Positions 34,841 through 43,171 are shown, numbered from the stretch's first letter. The stretch: DNA of 64,000 bases from Bradyrhizobium iriomotense (GCF_018130765.1 NZ_JAFCJZ010000017.1:124001-188000), one strand, 5' to 3'. The notes: generated from the sequence alone by a model not told the origin. Translations and numbers: made by a program.

Positions 34841-35665
34841 TCAAACGCGGTCGGAAACGTCCCGTGATGACGCATCCGCAGCATCGCTTCGCACGCGCGG
34901 CACAGGATCGAACAACGCGAACAGCAGGAGGCCGGCGAAGAAGCCGCCGATATGCGCCTGCCATGCGACGCTGGTGGTCTCGGCATCGACGCCGATCGCG
35001 CCGACGCCGAAGATGATGTTGACGCCGAACCACACTGCGAGGAAGGCGACCACCCGCCCGTCGCGCAGCGCACGCGACAGCGGCAGCGCGGGAACTTTTG
35101 CGGCGGTATCGGCATCCGATCGGCTGAACGACAGGAAGCTGCCGCGGGCGAAGGCAAAGCGGATCGCGGCTGCCATCGCGCCCGACACCGAGGCCGAAGC
35201 GCCGATCATCGGCGCCACCGCATGCTCATGGGTGACGAGATGGGCAAGCGCGCCGGCCGCCGCCGTCACCGCCATGAAGACGAAGAACCTGACCGCGCCG
35301 AAACGCCGCGCCAGCGCGCTGCCGAACGGCAGCAGCCACAGCACGTTGAAGCCGAGATGGGTCAGATTGGCGTGCAGCAGCGAATAAGTGACGAAGCTCC
35401 AGACCTTGGCGCCGGCACCGCCGGGGATCTGCAGATTGAGCAACGAGGAGTCGTAGCGTTTCGGGATGAAGCCGAAGACATCGATGGTCCAGTTCTCAAG
35501 CTCCGGCGGCAGCAGCACCCGCAGATGGATCAGCGCCAGCAGCGCGATATAGGCGGTCAGCGCCACCGGCAGCGTCAGGATCGGCTCGCGCGGAGCCTCC
35601 TCATGGACGGCCGGCGCGGCCGGCTGAGGACCTTGCGGCGACGAATCTTGCGGCGGGGAATCCAA
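34841..35665 (-). CDS. Rhomboid-family intramembrane serine protease
   Basis: About 274 aa with six or seven helices. The conserved His/Asn segment is ANLTHLGFNVLWLLPFG, the serine motif reads GASASVSGAMAA (usual GASG has changed to GASA), and the catalytic His is in WQAHIGGFFAGL. It would cleave transmembrane segments within the inner membrane. The N-terminus is a Pro/Gln/Ser-rich cytoplasmic tail. The start is uncertain: no ATG is available, so I use the TTG at 35665; another TTG at 35743 falls directly behind a terminator hairpin. Confidence 0.85.
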   Translation of the reverse strand: MDSPPQDSSPQGPQPAAPAVHEEAPREPILTLPVALTAYIALLALIHLRVLLPPELENWTIDVFGFIPKRYDSSLLNLQIPGGAGAKVWSFVTYSLLHANLTHLGFNVLWLLPFGSALARRFGAVRFFVFMAVTAAAGALAHLVTHEHAVAPMIGASASVSGAMAAAIRFAFARGSFLSFSRSDADTAAKVPALPLSRALRDGRVVAFLAVWFGVNIIFGVGAIGVDAETTSVAWQAHIGGFFAGLLLFALFDPVPRVRSDAADASSRDVSDRV

Positions 35666-35741
35666 GGCAGCTTCGCTTTCAGGCGCGATCGGAGCGACAG
35701 GCTTGGAGATAGTCGCGTTTGCCGGCCTTGCGCAAGTGCAC

Positions 35742-35777
35742 AAAAGGAAAAGGCAGGGCCCTGGGAAAGCCCTGCCT
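35742..35777 (-). terminator. Rho-independent terminator, minus strand
   Basis: On the minus strand a 9-bp stem AGGCAGGGC/GCCCTGCCT with a 9-base loop is followed by TTTTCCTTTT. It lies upstream of the rhomboid gene, where no minus-strand protein gene ends, so it implies a short transcript between about 35960 and 35745. Confidence 0.6.
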
Positions 35778-35950
35778 GTCCGTGTCGGCCTTCCGATGCC
35801 CTAGGGAATGAAGGTGTATCCCCACCCCTCCCCGGCCCGCGGCCAAACTGTTTGACGCCCTGTGTACAGGCCCCGCCGAGAATCTGGAGAAAAGCGGCGA
35901 GGCTTGCGACCGCGATCACCATAACAGGGCCGCGCGAGGCGCAAAGCGCA
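35745..35950 (-). ncRNA. Candidate small RNA or leader transcript
   Basis: The 375 bp between the rhomboid and PAS genes hold no convincing protein gene; a frame from 35922 (MVIAVASLAAFLQILGG) runs through the terminator and looks accidental. The minus-strand terminator at 35742-35777 and the CtrA box at 35954-35968 would bound a transcript of ~200 nt. It contains GGGGAGGGGTGGGG, the complement of the loop of the candidate RNA at 49.6 kb. 6S RNA is one identity to test. Confidence 0.35.
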
Positions 35951-35953
35951 TAG

Positions 35954-35968
35954 TTAATTTAACGTTAA
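35954..35968. promoter_or_regulatory. CtrA-type binding site, TTAA-N7-TTAAC
   Basis: TTAATTTAACGTTAAC matches the full CtrA consensus including the final C. It lies between the minus-strand transcript region (rhomboid side) and the PAS protein gene, which starts 150 bp away on the plus strand. Cell-cycle control of either is inferred. Confidence 0.5.
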
Positions 35969-36118
35969 CGACGCAAAGACAGCATTAAGGGCTGCGAAAA
36001 CGCCCCCGCGGCATGGACGCTGCAAATCCCCTCCTGCACAACAACAGAAGGGATCGCGGGTGCACTGAAGCGGGACAGATCTGTCCCGCGCGGTTGCGCC
36101 CCGGGATTAGCGTCAGCC

Positions 36119-36673
36119 ATGAAACATCCGTCGAGCCGCGCATTTTTCGCGTATTGGGACAAGAAGCGCGGGACTGCGCGGGCCCCTGACCGGGCCGACA
36201 TCGATCCGGCCGCGGTTCGCGGCCTGCTCGGTGACATCTTCGTGCTGTCCTGCGAGCCCAATCTTGGCTTCCCCTTCCGCGTCGCCGGTACCCGCGTCTG
36301 CGCGCTGGCCGGGATCGACCTCAAGGACCAGAGCTTTGCGGCGCTGTTCACGGCGGCCAGCCGCAGCGAGATCGAGGAAATCGCGACCATCGTCGCCGAT
36401 GAGACGCTCGGTGCGATTGCCGGCGTCACCGCCACGCGCGAGGACGGCAGCAAGGCGCATCTCGAGCTCCTGCTGCTGCCCTTCAACGCCCGCCCGCATA
36501 CGCCGGTGAGCGTCACCGGCGTGCTCGCGCCGTTCGACGACGAATGCGGCGCGCTTTCAGCCTTCACCCTCACCTCGTGGCGCTACCTGCACCAGCCGGA
36601 GAAGCTGCTGCCGCGCGCGATCCGCAAACTGCAGATCGCCCGCGGGCTGATGGTGTATGAGGGGCTGCGCTAG
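36119..36673 (+). CDS. PAS domain protein (PAS_5/DUF1271 type)
   Basis: 184 aa. Starts MKHPSSRAFFAYWDKKRG, then IDPAAVRGLLGDIFVLSCEP and FPFRVAGTRVCALAGIDLKD, the layout of a family of small alphaproteobacterial proteins with a single PAS fold. No output domain is attached, so it would act by binding a partner. Cell-cycle related members are known in Caulobacter, and a CtrA box lies 150 bp upstream. The ATG at 36119 opens straight into conserved sequence. Confidence 0.8.
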   Translation: MKHPSSRAFFAYWDKKRGTARAPDRADIDPAAVRGLLGDIFVLSCEPNLGFPFRVAGTRVCALAGIDLKDQSFAALFTAASRSEIEEIATIVADETLGAIAGVTATREDGSKAHLELLLLPFNARPHTPVSVTGVLAPFDDECGALSAFTLTSWRYLHQPEKLLPRAIRKLQIARGLMVYEGLR

Positions 36674-36730
36674 GAGCAGCCCTCGCGTCAGACGCGCAGC
36701 CTTGCACACGCCGGCCCGATCTTCGAAGGT

Positions 36731-36744
36731 TTGATCAAGATCAA
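36731..36744. promoter_or_regulatory. FNR/FixK-type box
   Basis: TTGATCAAGATCAA is a perfect palindrome of the FNR/FixK consensus TTGAT-N4-ATCAA. It stands between the PAS gene and the Crp/Fnr regulator gene, ~150 bp before the chosen start. If it sits at -41 of a promoter, transcription would begin near 36779. In Bradyrhizobium FixK2 uses such boxes to switch on microaerobic genes. Confidence 0.65.
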
Positions 36745-36887
36745 ACGCATTCGCGTGCCGGCTTGCGAATACGTCACAGGAACCTTAGCTTTTAAGACGA
36801 GTTTATTCGTTTGCCGTGGCAAGCGGCAGCGCAGCTCGATTGGTGAAGATGCGTCTGCCGGGCGTCCGTCCAGGGACGATTCCCGTG

Positions 36888-37676
36888 ATGGAGCACGCGA
36901 TCAAAGTTGGTAATCGGTTGTTAGCTGCGTTACCGCCGGCCGATTTCGCGTTGCTTGCCCCCCATTTGCGAAAAGTAGAGCTCCAGCACGACGCCGTCCT
37001 GGTTCGATCGGGCGACAAGATCGATCATCTCTCCTTTCCCTGCAGCGGCGCGATCGCCCTCATCATGGAGTTGCCGAACGGACAGACGGCGGCAACTGCC
37101 GTGATCGGCAACGACGGCGCCGTCGGACTCATGACGGCGCTCGGCCCGACCCGCTCCCCCATGACCGCAGTCGTCCGCGTGGCCGGGACGGCTCTGCAGA
37201 TCTCGCCCGCACGATTTCACATTGCGCTCGAACGCAGTCCTGCTCTCGCAACTGCGGTTCAGATCCTCACCCGGGCGTTGATGACGCAATTCCAGCACGT
37301 CGCAGCCTGCAATGCTCTGCATTCGGTCGAGGCGCGCCTCGCCCGCTGGCTGCTGCATATCCACGACCGGACGGATGGTGGTGACATCCTGCCCTTGACG
37401 CAGGAGACGCTGTCGGAATTGCTCGGCGTCCGCCGCACCACGGTCACGCACGTGGTGAGCGCGTTGCGCTCATCACGGGCAATCAAGTCCAACCGGCGCG
37501 GCCAGCTCGAGATCGACAGGCACCGGCTCGAGATCATCGCCTGTGAGTGCTACAAGGTGATGAGCCGCAGGATCGATCGGATCGTTTTGCAGGATGCGCC
37601 AAGGGTCCTTCACACCGCGCCGGCGCGGATTGGCTGCCTCCCCGCGGACCCGCCGTTCGCCAAGACCGTCTCGTAG
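36888..37676 (+). CDS. Crp/Fnr-family transcriptional regulator
   Basis: 262 aa. A cyclic-nucleotide-binding-like beta barrel (RSGDKIDHLSFPCSGAIALI) is followed by the dimer helix and a C-terminal winged helix, TQETLSELLGVRRTTVTHVV. There are no N-terminal cysteines for an iron-sulfur cluster, so it is not a direct oxygen sensor like FNR. A perfect FNR/FixK box upstream puts it in a possible hypoxia cascade. The start could be 36816 or 36852; 36888 begins directly at the conserved domain. The 3' end overlaps the convergent zinc-ribbon gene by 67 bp. Confidence 0.9.
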   Translation: MEHAIKVGNRLLAALPPADFALLAPHLRKVELQHDAVLVRSGDKIDHLSFPCSGAIALIMELPNGQTAATAVIGNDGAVGLMTALGPTRSPMTAVVRVAGTALQISPARFHIALERSPALATAVQILTRALMTQFQHVAACNALHSVEARLARWLLHIHDRTDGGDILPLTQETLSELLGVRRTTVTHVVSALRSSRAIKSNRRGQLEIDRHRLEIIACECYKVMSRRIDRIVLQDAPRVLHTAPARIGCLPADPPFAKTVS

Positions 37677-37837
37677 ACCCACGCCTCTCTGGCGAACCAT
37701 TCGTGCGTCGCTGCGCACATCCTGCAATAAGTGCGCGAAAAGAACACCGCGCTGCACCGAAACCTCTCGCCATCCATCTCGATGCCCGTCGGAATTGCGT
37801 TTCCGGTTTCCGGACACTTGATCATCACCATACCCAT
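37610..37837 (-). CDS. Small zinc-ribbon-like protein
   Basis: 75 aa: MIKCPETGNAIPTGIEMDGE and SRTYCRMCAATHEWFAREAW hold a CPETG and a CRMC pair, the arrangement of a zinc ribbon. Similar small proteins are familiar from Bradyrhizobium. A clear ribosome site (GGAGGAAATCACG) precedes the ATG at 37837. The last 22 codons overlap the opposite Crp/Fnr gene. Role unknown; a redox or nucleic-acid-binding part is possible. Confidence 0.75.
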   Translation of the reverse strand: MGMVMIKCPETGNAIPTGIEMDGERFRCSAVFFSRTYCRMCAATHEWFAREAWVYETVLANGGSAGRQPIRAGAV

Positions 37838-37954
37838 CGTGATTTCCTCCAGCTTGGCATCACGTCAACAGTGAGGGAGGCCGCAATCGGCTGGACGGCT
37901 GCTCTTCTTTCGGAGACGCTCGTCCAGCCGATCCGCGCGGCCAACCGCTTCGAT

Positions 37955-38440
37955 TCAAGCAGCGCTACGCAATACCCGGTTGAAGCTCTGCTTGATCGGC
38001 TCGGCCGTTTCGGTTGCGACCTTCTGGGCGAGATCCCAGAGTTCGCGGTTCTGAGCCGAAGTTGCTTCAAAGGTCTTGCGGCTGTGGGCGGTGGAGAGGT
38101 TGACGAGATCGGCAAACGACCTCGCATCGACAAGCTGGGAAATGAAGTCCAGCGTGGAGGTCGTATTGGTGTGGGATATTTCGATGAGCTTGATGCCGTA
38201 GTCGGCGGCACGCCTGGCATTGGTCGAACAGGCATCGCAGAGAGCTGCGGTGACTTCCTCCGAAGTCGCCCTCACCTTCGCAAAATTTGCCTGGGCCCGC
38301 GTGGCGCCCTGCTCGGCGAAACTGCCGAACATCGTCTGCATGTTGAAGAACGGTACGTCGAACTGGAGCTTTGCGCTTCCGTTGGCCCCCACGTCTTGCG
38401 GAGCGGCATTGGTCTCGACTTTCACATTGGCATCATTCAC
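37955..38440 (-). CDS. Phasin family protein
   Basis: 161 aa amphipathic helical protein. FNMQTMFGSFAEQGATRAQA, AADYGIKLIEISHTNTTSTL and LDFISQLVDARSFADLVNLS are the phasin_2 pattern. Phasins coat polyhydroxybutyrate granules and control their size. Starts at the ATG at 38440. The neighbouring Crp/Fnr regulator and FixK box fit the link between low oxygen and PHB storage in rhizobia; that connection is inference. Confidence 0.9.
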   Translation of the reverse strand: MNDANVKVETNAAPQDVGANGSAKLQFDVPFFNMQTMFGSFAEQGATRAQANFAKVRATSEEVTAALCDACSTNARRAADYGIKLIEISHTNTTSTLDFISQLVDARSFADLVNLSTAHSRKTFEATSAQNRELWDLAQKVATETAEPIKQSFNRVLRSAA

Positions 38441-38880
38441 GGGCTTTCATCCTTTCAAGCGAAACTAGATCACGGATTGAAGACTCCCCGCAGCGTCGAG
38501 GTGCGTGCCGCACCAGGACACCAATACTGCTACTTTCAACGCGGTGGGATTGTTGCTGCGGATAACCGCCCCCGTCCCCTTGCAGGACCAACTATGACCG
38601 AAGAAAGTGCCCGGTTCGGTTCGCTTTCAGACTCTCAGCGCGAATTTGTTCAATTGATGCGGCGAAGCGGCACAGGCTGCGTTTTACATCTTTAAAGTTG
38701 TTGCGATCGCATGCACCAACTTGAAATGAGCGCAGCAGCGCCCATGCTGCGAGGCAAATGATCGCGCTAGCAACATGATCTTTTTTGCCGGACTTGCGTC
38801 ATTTCTGGCCGCTCCAGCCCGCGTGCGGCCCGGTGCGCCTGCCTCCGTGAGACGGTGCACCGGGTCTGTGCGCGGATCCG
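38441..38880. other. Intergenic region without a convincing gene
   Basis: 440 bp between the phasin and the following minus-strand gene. A 33-codon frame at 38594-38695 (MTEESARFGSLSDSQREF...) has a GCAGGA upstream but nothing else in its favour. Near 38832-38872 the sequence gcccggtgc pairs with gcaccgggt to form a stem just 3' of the COG4315 gene. No repeat of families 1-4 is present. Confidence 0.4.
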
Positions 38881-39267
38881 TCAGGGCATCGCCAGATGCC
38901 AGGCACCGTTCAGGAAGCCATCGCCGGTGATGTCGCCGGGCTTCTGGTCCTTGGCGAAGGTGTAGAGCGGCTTGCCCTTGTAGGCCCATTGCTTCGAGCC
39001 GTCGTCGCGCGTGATGACGGTGTAGCCGTCGCCGGGGGCGTCGCTCGCCTCGGCCTTCAGCACCGGCCAGTTCGTCGCACACGGCCCGTTGCAGGCCGAC
39101 TTGCCGTCGGCATCCTTGTCGAAGGTGTAGAGCGTCATACCCTTCGCGTCGGTGAGCACGTTGCCCTTGTCGGTCTTGCCGGTCTTGGTCGGCGGCGCGG
39201 CAAACGCGGCGGGAACGATCGCGAGCGACACGGCGAGCGTGAGCGCGAGGCGGATTGAGGACGTCAT
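38881..39267 (-). CDS. Secreted lipoprotein-repeat protein (COG4315)
   Basis: 128 aa with a signal peptide (IRLALTLAVSLAIVPAAFA). Two copies of a ~45-residue repeat follow: MTLYTFDKDADGKSACNGPC and PLYTFAKDQKPGDITGDGFL, the Lipoprotein_15 pattern (YTF-D-x-D-G) with CNGPCATNWP. Function unknown; the family occurs in stress-related extracytoplasmic proteins. AGGAGA precedes the ATG at 39267. Confidence 0.88.
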   Translation of the reverse strand: MTSSIRLALTLAVSLAIVPAAFAAPPTKTGKTDKGNVLTDAKGMTLYTFDKDADGKSACNGPCATNWPVLKAEASDAPGDGYTVITRDDGSKQWAYKGKPLYTFAKDQKPGDITGDGFLNGAWHLAMP

Positions 39268-39386
39268 GGTATCTCCTGTCATGCAATTGGCTTGCATGGG
39301 TAGGACGCCGCGCGAGGCGCCGTATTCCTGCGCGCGCGGCAAGGATATTTTTCGCTGCGCGCACCGGCGCGGCGGAATAAACTGGA

Positions 39387-39920
39387 ATGAGTGAGACGGA
39401 ACGACGGACCGACATGAGCAAGCCGCATTGGCGTCCCGCACGCGCCTCCGACCTGCCTGGGATCAGCGCGATCGCGGCGCGCATCCATCCCGCCCTTCCC
39501 GAACGCCCCGAGGTGTTCGCGGAAAAGATGCGGCTCTATCCCGATGGCTGCCGCGCGCTCATTGCGGACGACGAGATCGTTGGCTACGGCCTCGCGCATC
39601 CCTGGAAGCAGCACTGGGTTCCGCCGCTCGATGCTTTCCTCGAACGGCTTCCGGACGAAACGGATTGCATCTACGTGCATGACGTCGCAGTGCTGCCCGA
39701 TTTCCGCGGTGGCGCGTCGCGCGCTTATGTTGCCGATATCGAGAAGCTGGCTCGTGCGTCGGGCATCCCGGCGCTCGCGCTGGTCTCAGTCTACGCCACG
39801 CGGCCGCTCTGGGAGCGGTTCGGCTTTCGGCCGGTACCGGCGGATGCGCAATTGCGCGCGAAACTCGCATCCTACGGCGACGGCGCAACCTACATGCTCC
39901 GCGACCTCGCCGCGACGTAA
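39387..39920 (+). CDS. GNAT N-acetyltransferase
   Basis: About 177 aa (168 if started at the Met at 39414). The acetyl-CoA loop is DVAVLPDFRGGASRAYVADI with RGGASR as motif A, followed by GIPALALVSVYATRPLWERF. The substrate cannot be told. It starts 119 bp from the divergent secreted protein gene. Either start lacks a strong ribosome site. Confidence 0.85.
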   Translation: MSETERRTDMSKPHWRPARASDLPGISAIAARIHPALPERPEVFAEKMRLYPDGCRALIADDEIVGYGLAHPWKQHWVPPLDAFLERLPDETDCIYVHDVAVLPDFRGGASRAYVADIEKLARASGIPALALVSVYATRPLWERFGFRPVPADAQLRAKLASYGDGATYMLRDLAAT

Positions 39921-40046
39921 CGGCCCAGCCGGTCAATCCCGGCTCACGCGGGCGTGAAACCGCGCCTTCGAACCGCTTTCGGCCAGCTCCCGTCGAAGGA
40001 CTGTGCGGGCCGTTCCGGTCTCGCCGAACCGAGACTGGAGAATTCC

Positions 40047-40346
40047 ATGAAACTCACATTGTCGAAAGTTGCCTTGATTGCATTCGCTGCGACGGCTGCG
40101 TTCAGCGCGACCAGCGCCAACGCGGCGCAGCATCGCACCTATGGCTGCGAGTTCGCCTTCTTCGAAGGCTGTGCCGGCCTGATCGAGCTGCCGAACCAGG
40201 GCGGCGGACGTCGCGTCGTTCGTCCCACCCATGATATCTCGCCCGCTTACATGAGGCAGACCGACCCGCGCTACAATTCGGCGCTGCGTGACGCCGGCGG
40301 TGGTGGCGGCGGAGGAGGTGGTGGTGGTGGCGGCGGCGGCCGCTGA
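40047..40346 (+). CDS. Small secreted protein with polyglycine tail
   Basis: 99 aa. A signal peptide (SKVALIAFAATAAFSATSANA) is followed by a short region with two cysteines (GCEFAFFEGCAGL) and ends in 15 consecutive glycines and an arginine. The glycine codons are a mixture of GGT, GGC and GGA, so the tract is a GGN microsatellite that may change length. GGAG lies before the ATG. Function unknown. Confidence 0.75.
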   Translation: MKLTLSKVALIAFAATAAFSATSANAAQHRTYGCEFAFFEGCAGLIELPNQGGGRRVVRPTHDISPAYMRQTDPRYNSALRDAGGGGGGGGGGGGGGGR

Positions 40347-40365
40347 GTTCACACAGGCTTTTCAG

Positions 40366-40397
40366 ATGATGCCGCCGGCGCAATCCGGCGGCATCAT
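40366..40397. terminator. Bidirectional hairpin between convergent genes
   Basis: A perfect 13-bp stem, ATGATGCCGCCGG/CCGGCGGCATCAT, with a 6-base loop lies 20 bp after the polyglycine gene and 26 bp before the end of the helicase gene. No long T-run follows on either strand, so its efficiency as a terminator is uncertain. Confidence 0.5.
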
Positions 40398-40422
40398 TGC
40401 TGTCTGCATGGTCTGGTGCCGC

Positions 40423-42366
40423 TCAGCCCCGACGCTTCTTCTTTGATTTCTTTCCGGGCGCGCCCTTCACCGGCCAAGGCGTGACCGAAGGCTCGGCGTG
40501 GCCCGGCTTGTTCTTGTGTTGCTTTTTCTTTCCGAACGAAGGAGCCTCGTCGAATTTCGGCCTGCGCTCGCCGTGTCCCTTGTCCCGCTGCTTGAAGCCA
40601 CCTGCCTCACGCACGCGGTCGTCGCGACGTTCACGATGGTCGCTGTCGCCACGCTCACGCCGAGGCGCGTGTGATCGCTCCTCCGAACGCTCTTCTCGCT
40701 GCGGCGCCTCCGTCATCGGCTCGATGCGGATGCTGTCCTCCTTGTCCGGACGCTTGATCTTCACGGCAAAGGACTCCGCGACCCGCTCGGAAATCTCGAA
40801 CTCGGTGGTGGTGTCCATGATCTTGATCGCGCCGATGTCGCGCTTGTCGATGCCGCCTCTGCGGCAGATCATCGGCAGCAGCCAGCGCGCCTCCGCATTC
40901 TTGCGCCGTCCGATCGCGGCGCGGAACCAGACGCTGCCCTCCGCCATGGCGTGCTTCGCCGACGCTTTTCCGGATTTCGCCCGAGGTTTTGCGGGACGAT
41001 CGTCACCGCCTTCAAACCTGTCGCGGCCGCGATCCTCGCGCGGCCGGCCGGTCCGCTCGCCGGGATCGATGATGTCTTCGGGCGACGGCAGCCGCGCGCG
41101 ATAAAGCCGCGCCAGCGCGGCGGCGATGTCCTCGGCCGACCGCTCGGCGAGCAATGCCTGCGCCAGCGCCAGATCATCAGGCGTCGTCTCCTCGGTGAAC
41201 AGCACGTCCTTCATGCGCTCGTGATCGAGCTTGCGGATTTCGTCCGCCTGCGGCGCCGTACCCCAGTCCGCATCGATGCCCGAGAGGTTCAGCAACAGTT
41301 CCGCACGCCGCCGCCGCGCGGGCGGCACCAAGAGGACGCTCGTCCCCTTTCGGCCCGCGCGCCCCGTTCGGCCCGAGCGATGCTGCATGACCTCGGCGTC
41401 GTTGGGCAAATCGGCGTGGATAACGAGGTCGAGGCTCGGCAGATCGATGCCGCGGGCGGCAACGTCGGTTGCGACACAGACCCGGGCGCGACCGTCGCGC
41501 AGCGACTGCAGCGCCAGGGTCCGCTCGTTCTGCGTCAGCTCGCCCGACAGCGCGACCACGGCAAAACCGCGCTCCAACAGCGCTGCCTGCAAATGCCTGA
41601 CGGCGTCACGCGTGCTGCAGAACACCAGCGCACTCGGCGCCTCGTAGAAGCGCAGCACGTTGACGACGGCGTGCTCGACGTCGGCGGGCGCGATGCGGAT
41701 CGCACGGTACTCGATATCGGCGTGACCGCCCTCGTCGCCGGCGACCTCGATCCGGAAGGCGTCGCGCTGATACTGCCTGGCGAGCGCAACAATGCCGCGC
41801 GGGAACGTCGCCGAGAACAGCAGCGTGCGGCGCGTCTCCGGCGTGGTCTCGAGGATGAATTCCATGTCCTCGCGAAAGCCGAGATTGAGCATCTCGTCGG
41901 CCTCGTCGAGCACCACGGCGGCGAGTTCGGAGATGTCGAGACGGCCGCGCCGCAAGTGATCGCACAGGCGCCCGGGCGTGCCGACGACGATATGCGCGCC
42001 GGCGGCCAGCTCGCGCTGCTCACGCCGCGGATCCATGCCGCCGACGCAGGAGACGACGCGCCCGCCTGCATGCCCATACAGCCAGGCCAGCTCGCGCTGA
42101 ACCTGAAGTGCGAGCTCGCGGGTCGGCGCAACGATCAGGGCGAGCGGTGCACCGGCCTGCTCGAACTGCTCGGCATCATCGAGAAGATTTTTGGCAATCG
42201 CCAATCCATAGGCGACGGTCTTGCCGGAGCCGGTTTGGGCCGAGACCAGAAGGTCGCGGCTGGTCGCTTCGTGGGCGAGCACGGCGAGCTGGACGGGGGT
42301 CAGTGAATCATAGTTCCGCTCGGCCAAAGCTCGGGCGAGCGGCGGGATCAGGGCCGGAAGAGACAC
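40423..42366 (-). CDS. DEAD-box RNA helicase
   Basis: 647 aa ATP-dependent RNA helicase. Motifs in order: Q region LARALAERNYDSLTPVQLAV, I AQTGSGKT, II VVLDEADEML, III LLFSATFPRG, V/VI HRSGRTGRAGRKG. A DbpA/CsdA-type RNA-binding segment (GGIDKRDIGAIKIMDTTTEF) and a long Arg/Glu/Lys-rich tail follow, typical of cold-shock or ribosome-assembly helicases. No ATG suits the start; I use the GTG at 42366 (VSLPALIPPL). The frame extends to 42453 without homology. Confidence 0.93.
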   Translation of the reverse strand: MSLPALIPPLARALAERNYDSLTPVQLAVLAHEATSRDLLVSAQTGSGKTVAYGLAIAKNLLDDAEQFEQAGAPLALIVAPTRELALQVQRELAWLYGHAGGRVVSCVGGMDPRREQRELAAGAHIVVGTPGRLCDHLRRGRLDISELAAVVLDEADEMLNLGFREDMEFILETTPETRRTLLFSATFPRGIVALARQYQRDAFRIEVAGDEGGHADIEYRAIRIAPADVEHAVVNVLRFYEAPSALVFCSTRDAVRHLQAALLERGFAVVALSGELTQNERTLALQSLRDGRARVCVATDVAARGIDLPSLDLVIHADLPNDAEVMQHRSGRTGRAGRKGTSVLLVPPARRRRAELLLNLSGIDADWGTAPQADEIRKLDHERMKDVLFTEETTPDDLALAQALLAERSAEDIAAALARLYRARLPSPEDIIDPGERTGRPREDRGRDRFEGGDDRPAKPRAKSGKASAKHAMAEGSVWFRAAIGRRKNAEARWLLPMICRRGGIDKRDIGAIKIMDTTTEFEISERVAESFAVKIKRPDKEDSIRIEPMTEAPQREERSEERSHAPRRERGDSDHRERRDDRVREAGGFKQRDKGHGERRPKFDEAPSFGKKKQHKNKPGHAEPSVTPWPVKGAPGKKSKKKRRG

Positions 42367-42613
42367 GAGATGGGAAACCTTGGTTAATTCAGGCGCGGAG
42401 CGATGAACCCGGCGAACCTGAGCTGGCGTGCGCGGCAATGGGCCTGGCCGCACGATGGCGATTTGATTGGGGGCTCTTTACGCCAAGTGCTGCCAAAGTA
42501 CCATGCCCTGTGATGCATGGCTTGGCGGATAGAACCGCGCCTGAAGGTTGCAGCGGATTTTCGCAGCCACCTCCATTAACCTGACACCCACCGGATCGGA
42601 TGGGAATGACCGC

Positions 42614-43099
42614 GTGACGTCCTCCGTCAAACGCGCCTGCGGCCACTGCACGCTCTGCTGCAAGGTGATGGCCATCGAGGCGCTGGCCAAGCCCGCGAAC
42701 AGCTGGTGCCGGAATTGCAGGCCCGGCCGCGGCTGCGCGATCTACACGGAGCGGCCGGGTGAATGCGAGGACTTCGCCTGCTTGTGGCTGGCGAGCGATC
42801 TGCTCGACGAACGATGGAAGCCAAGCCGTTCAAAGCTCGTCCTGACCACCTCGGAGGACGGCATCGAAGTCCGCTGCGACCCGGGCTCTCCCAACGCCTG
42901 GCGCAGGGAGCCCTATGCCGGCGACATCCGCGCATGGGCGGCGGAGGGCGAGCGCAACGACATGACGGTGGTCGTGATCGCCGGTCAGCGCCTGATCCTC
43001 GTCACGCCGGACCGCGAGTTCGATCTCGGGATCGTGGGGCCGGACGAGCGGATCGTACGGGAGATCGAGGGCGCGAAGGTGGTGAAGGAGGACGATTGA
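42614..43099 (+). CDS. YkgJ-like cysteine-cluster protein
   Basis: 161 aa. The motif CGHCTLCCKVM followed by WCRNCRPGRGCAIYTERPGE and CEDFACLWL is the CxxCxxCC cluster of the YkgJ/UPF0153 family, predicted to bind zinc or an iron-sulfur centre. The remaining part is a small alpha/beta region. The GTG at 42614 is taken as start; the frame opens at 42548 with unrelated residues. Function of the family is unknown. Confidence 0.8.
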   Translation: MTSSVKRACGHCTLCCKVMAIEALAKPANSWCRNCRPGRGCAIYTERPGECEDFACLWLASDLLDERWKPSRSKLVLTTSEDGIEVRCDPGSPNAWRREPYAGDIRAWAAEGERNDMTVVVIAGQRLILVTPDREFDLGIVGPDERIVREIEGAKVVKEDD

Positions 43100-43171
43100 C
43101 GGGATGCGCGCCCTTGTCGCGTCGGACATTCGATCCCAAATCGTACCTCGCGAAAGAGCGACGGGTGAAAC

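Noticed and set aside
38594..38695. 33-codon frame MTEESARFGSLSDSQREF...
   Set aside because: Only a weak ribosome site supports it; no homology or context, so it is left as intergenic.
37547..38695. 382-codon plus-strand frame across the zinc-ribbon and phasin genes
   Set aside because: It is antisense to two genes with good family matches and has no domain of its own.
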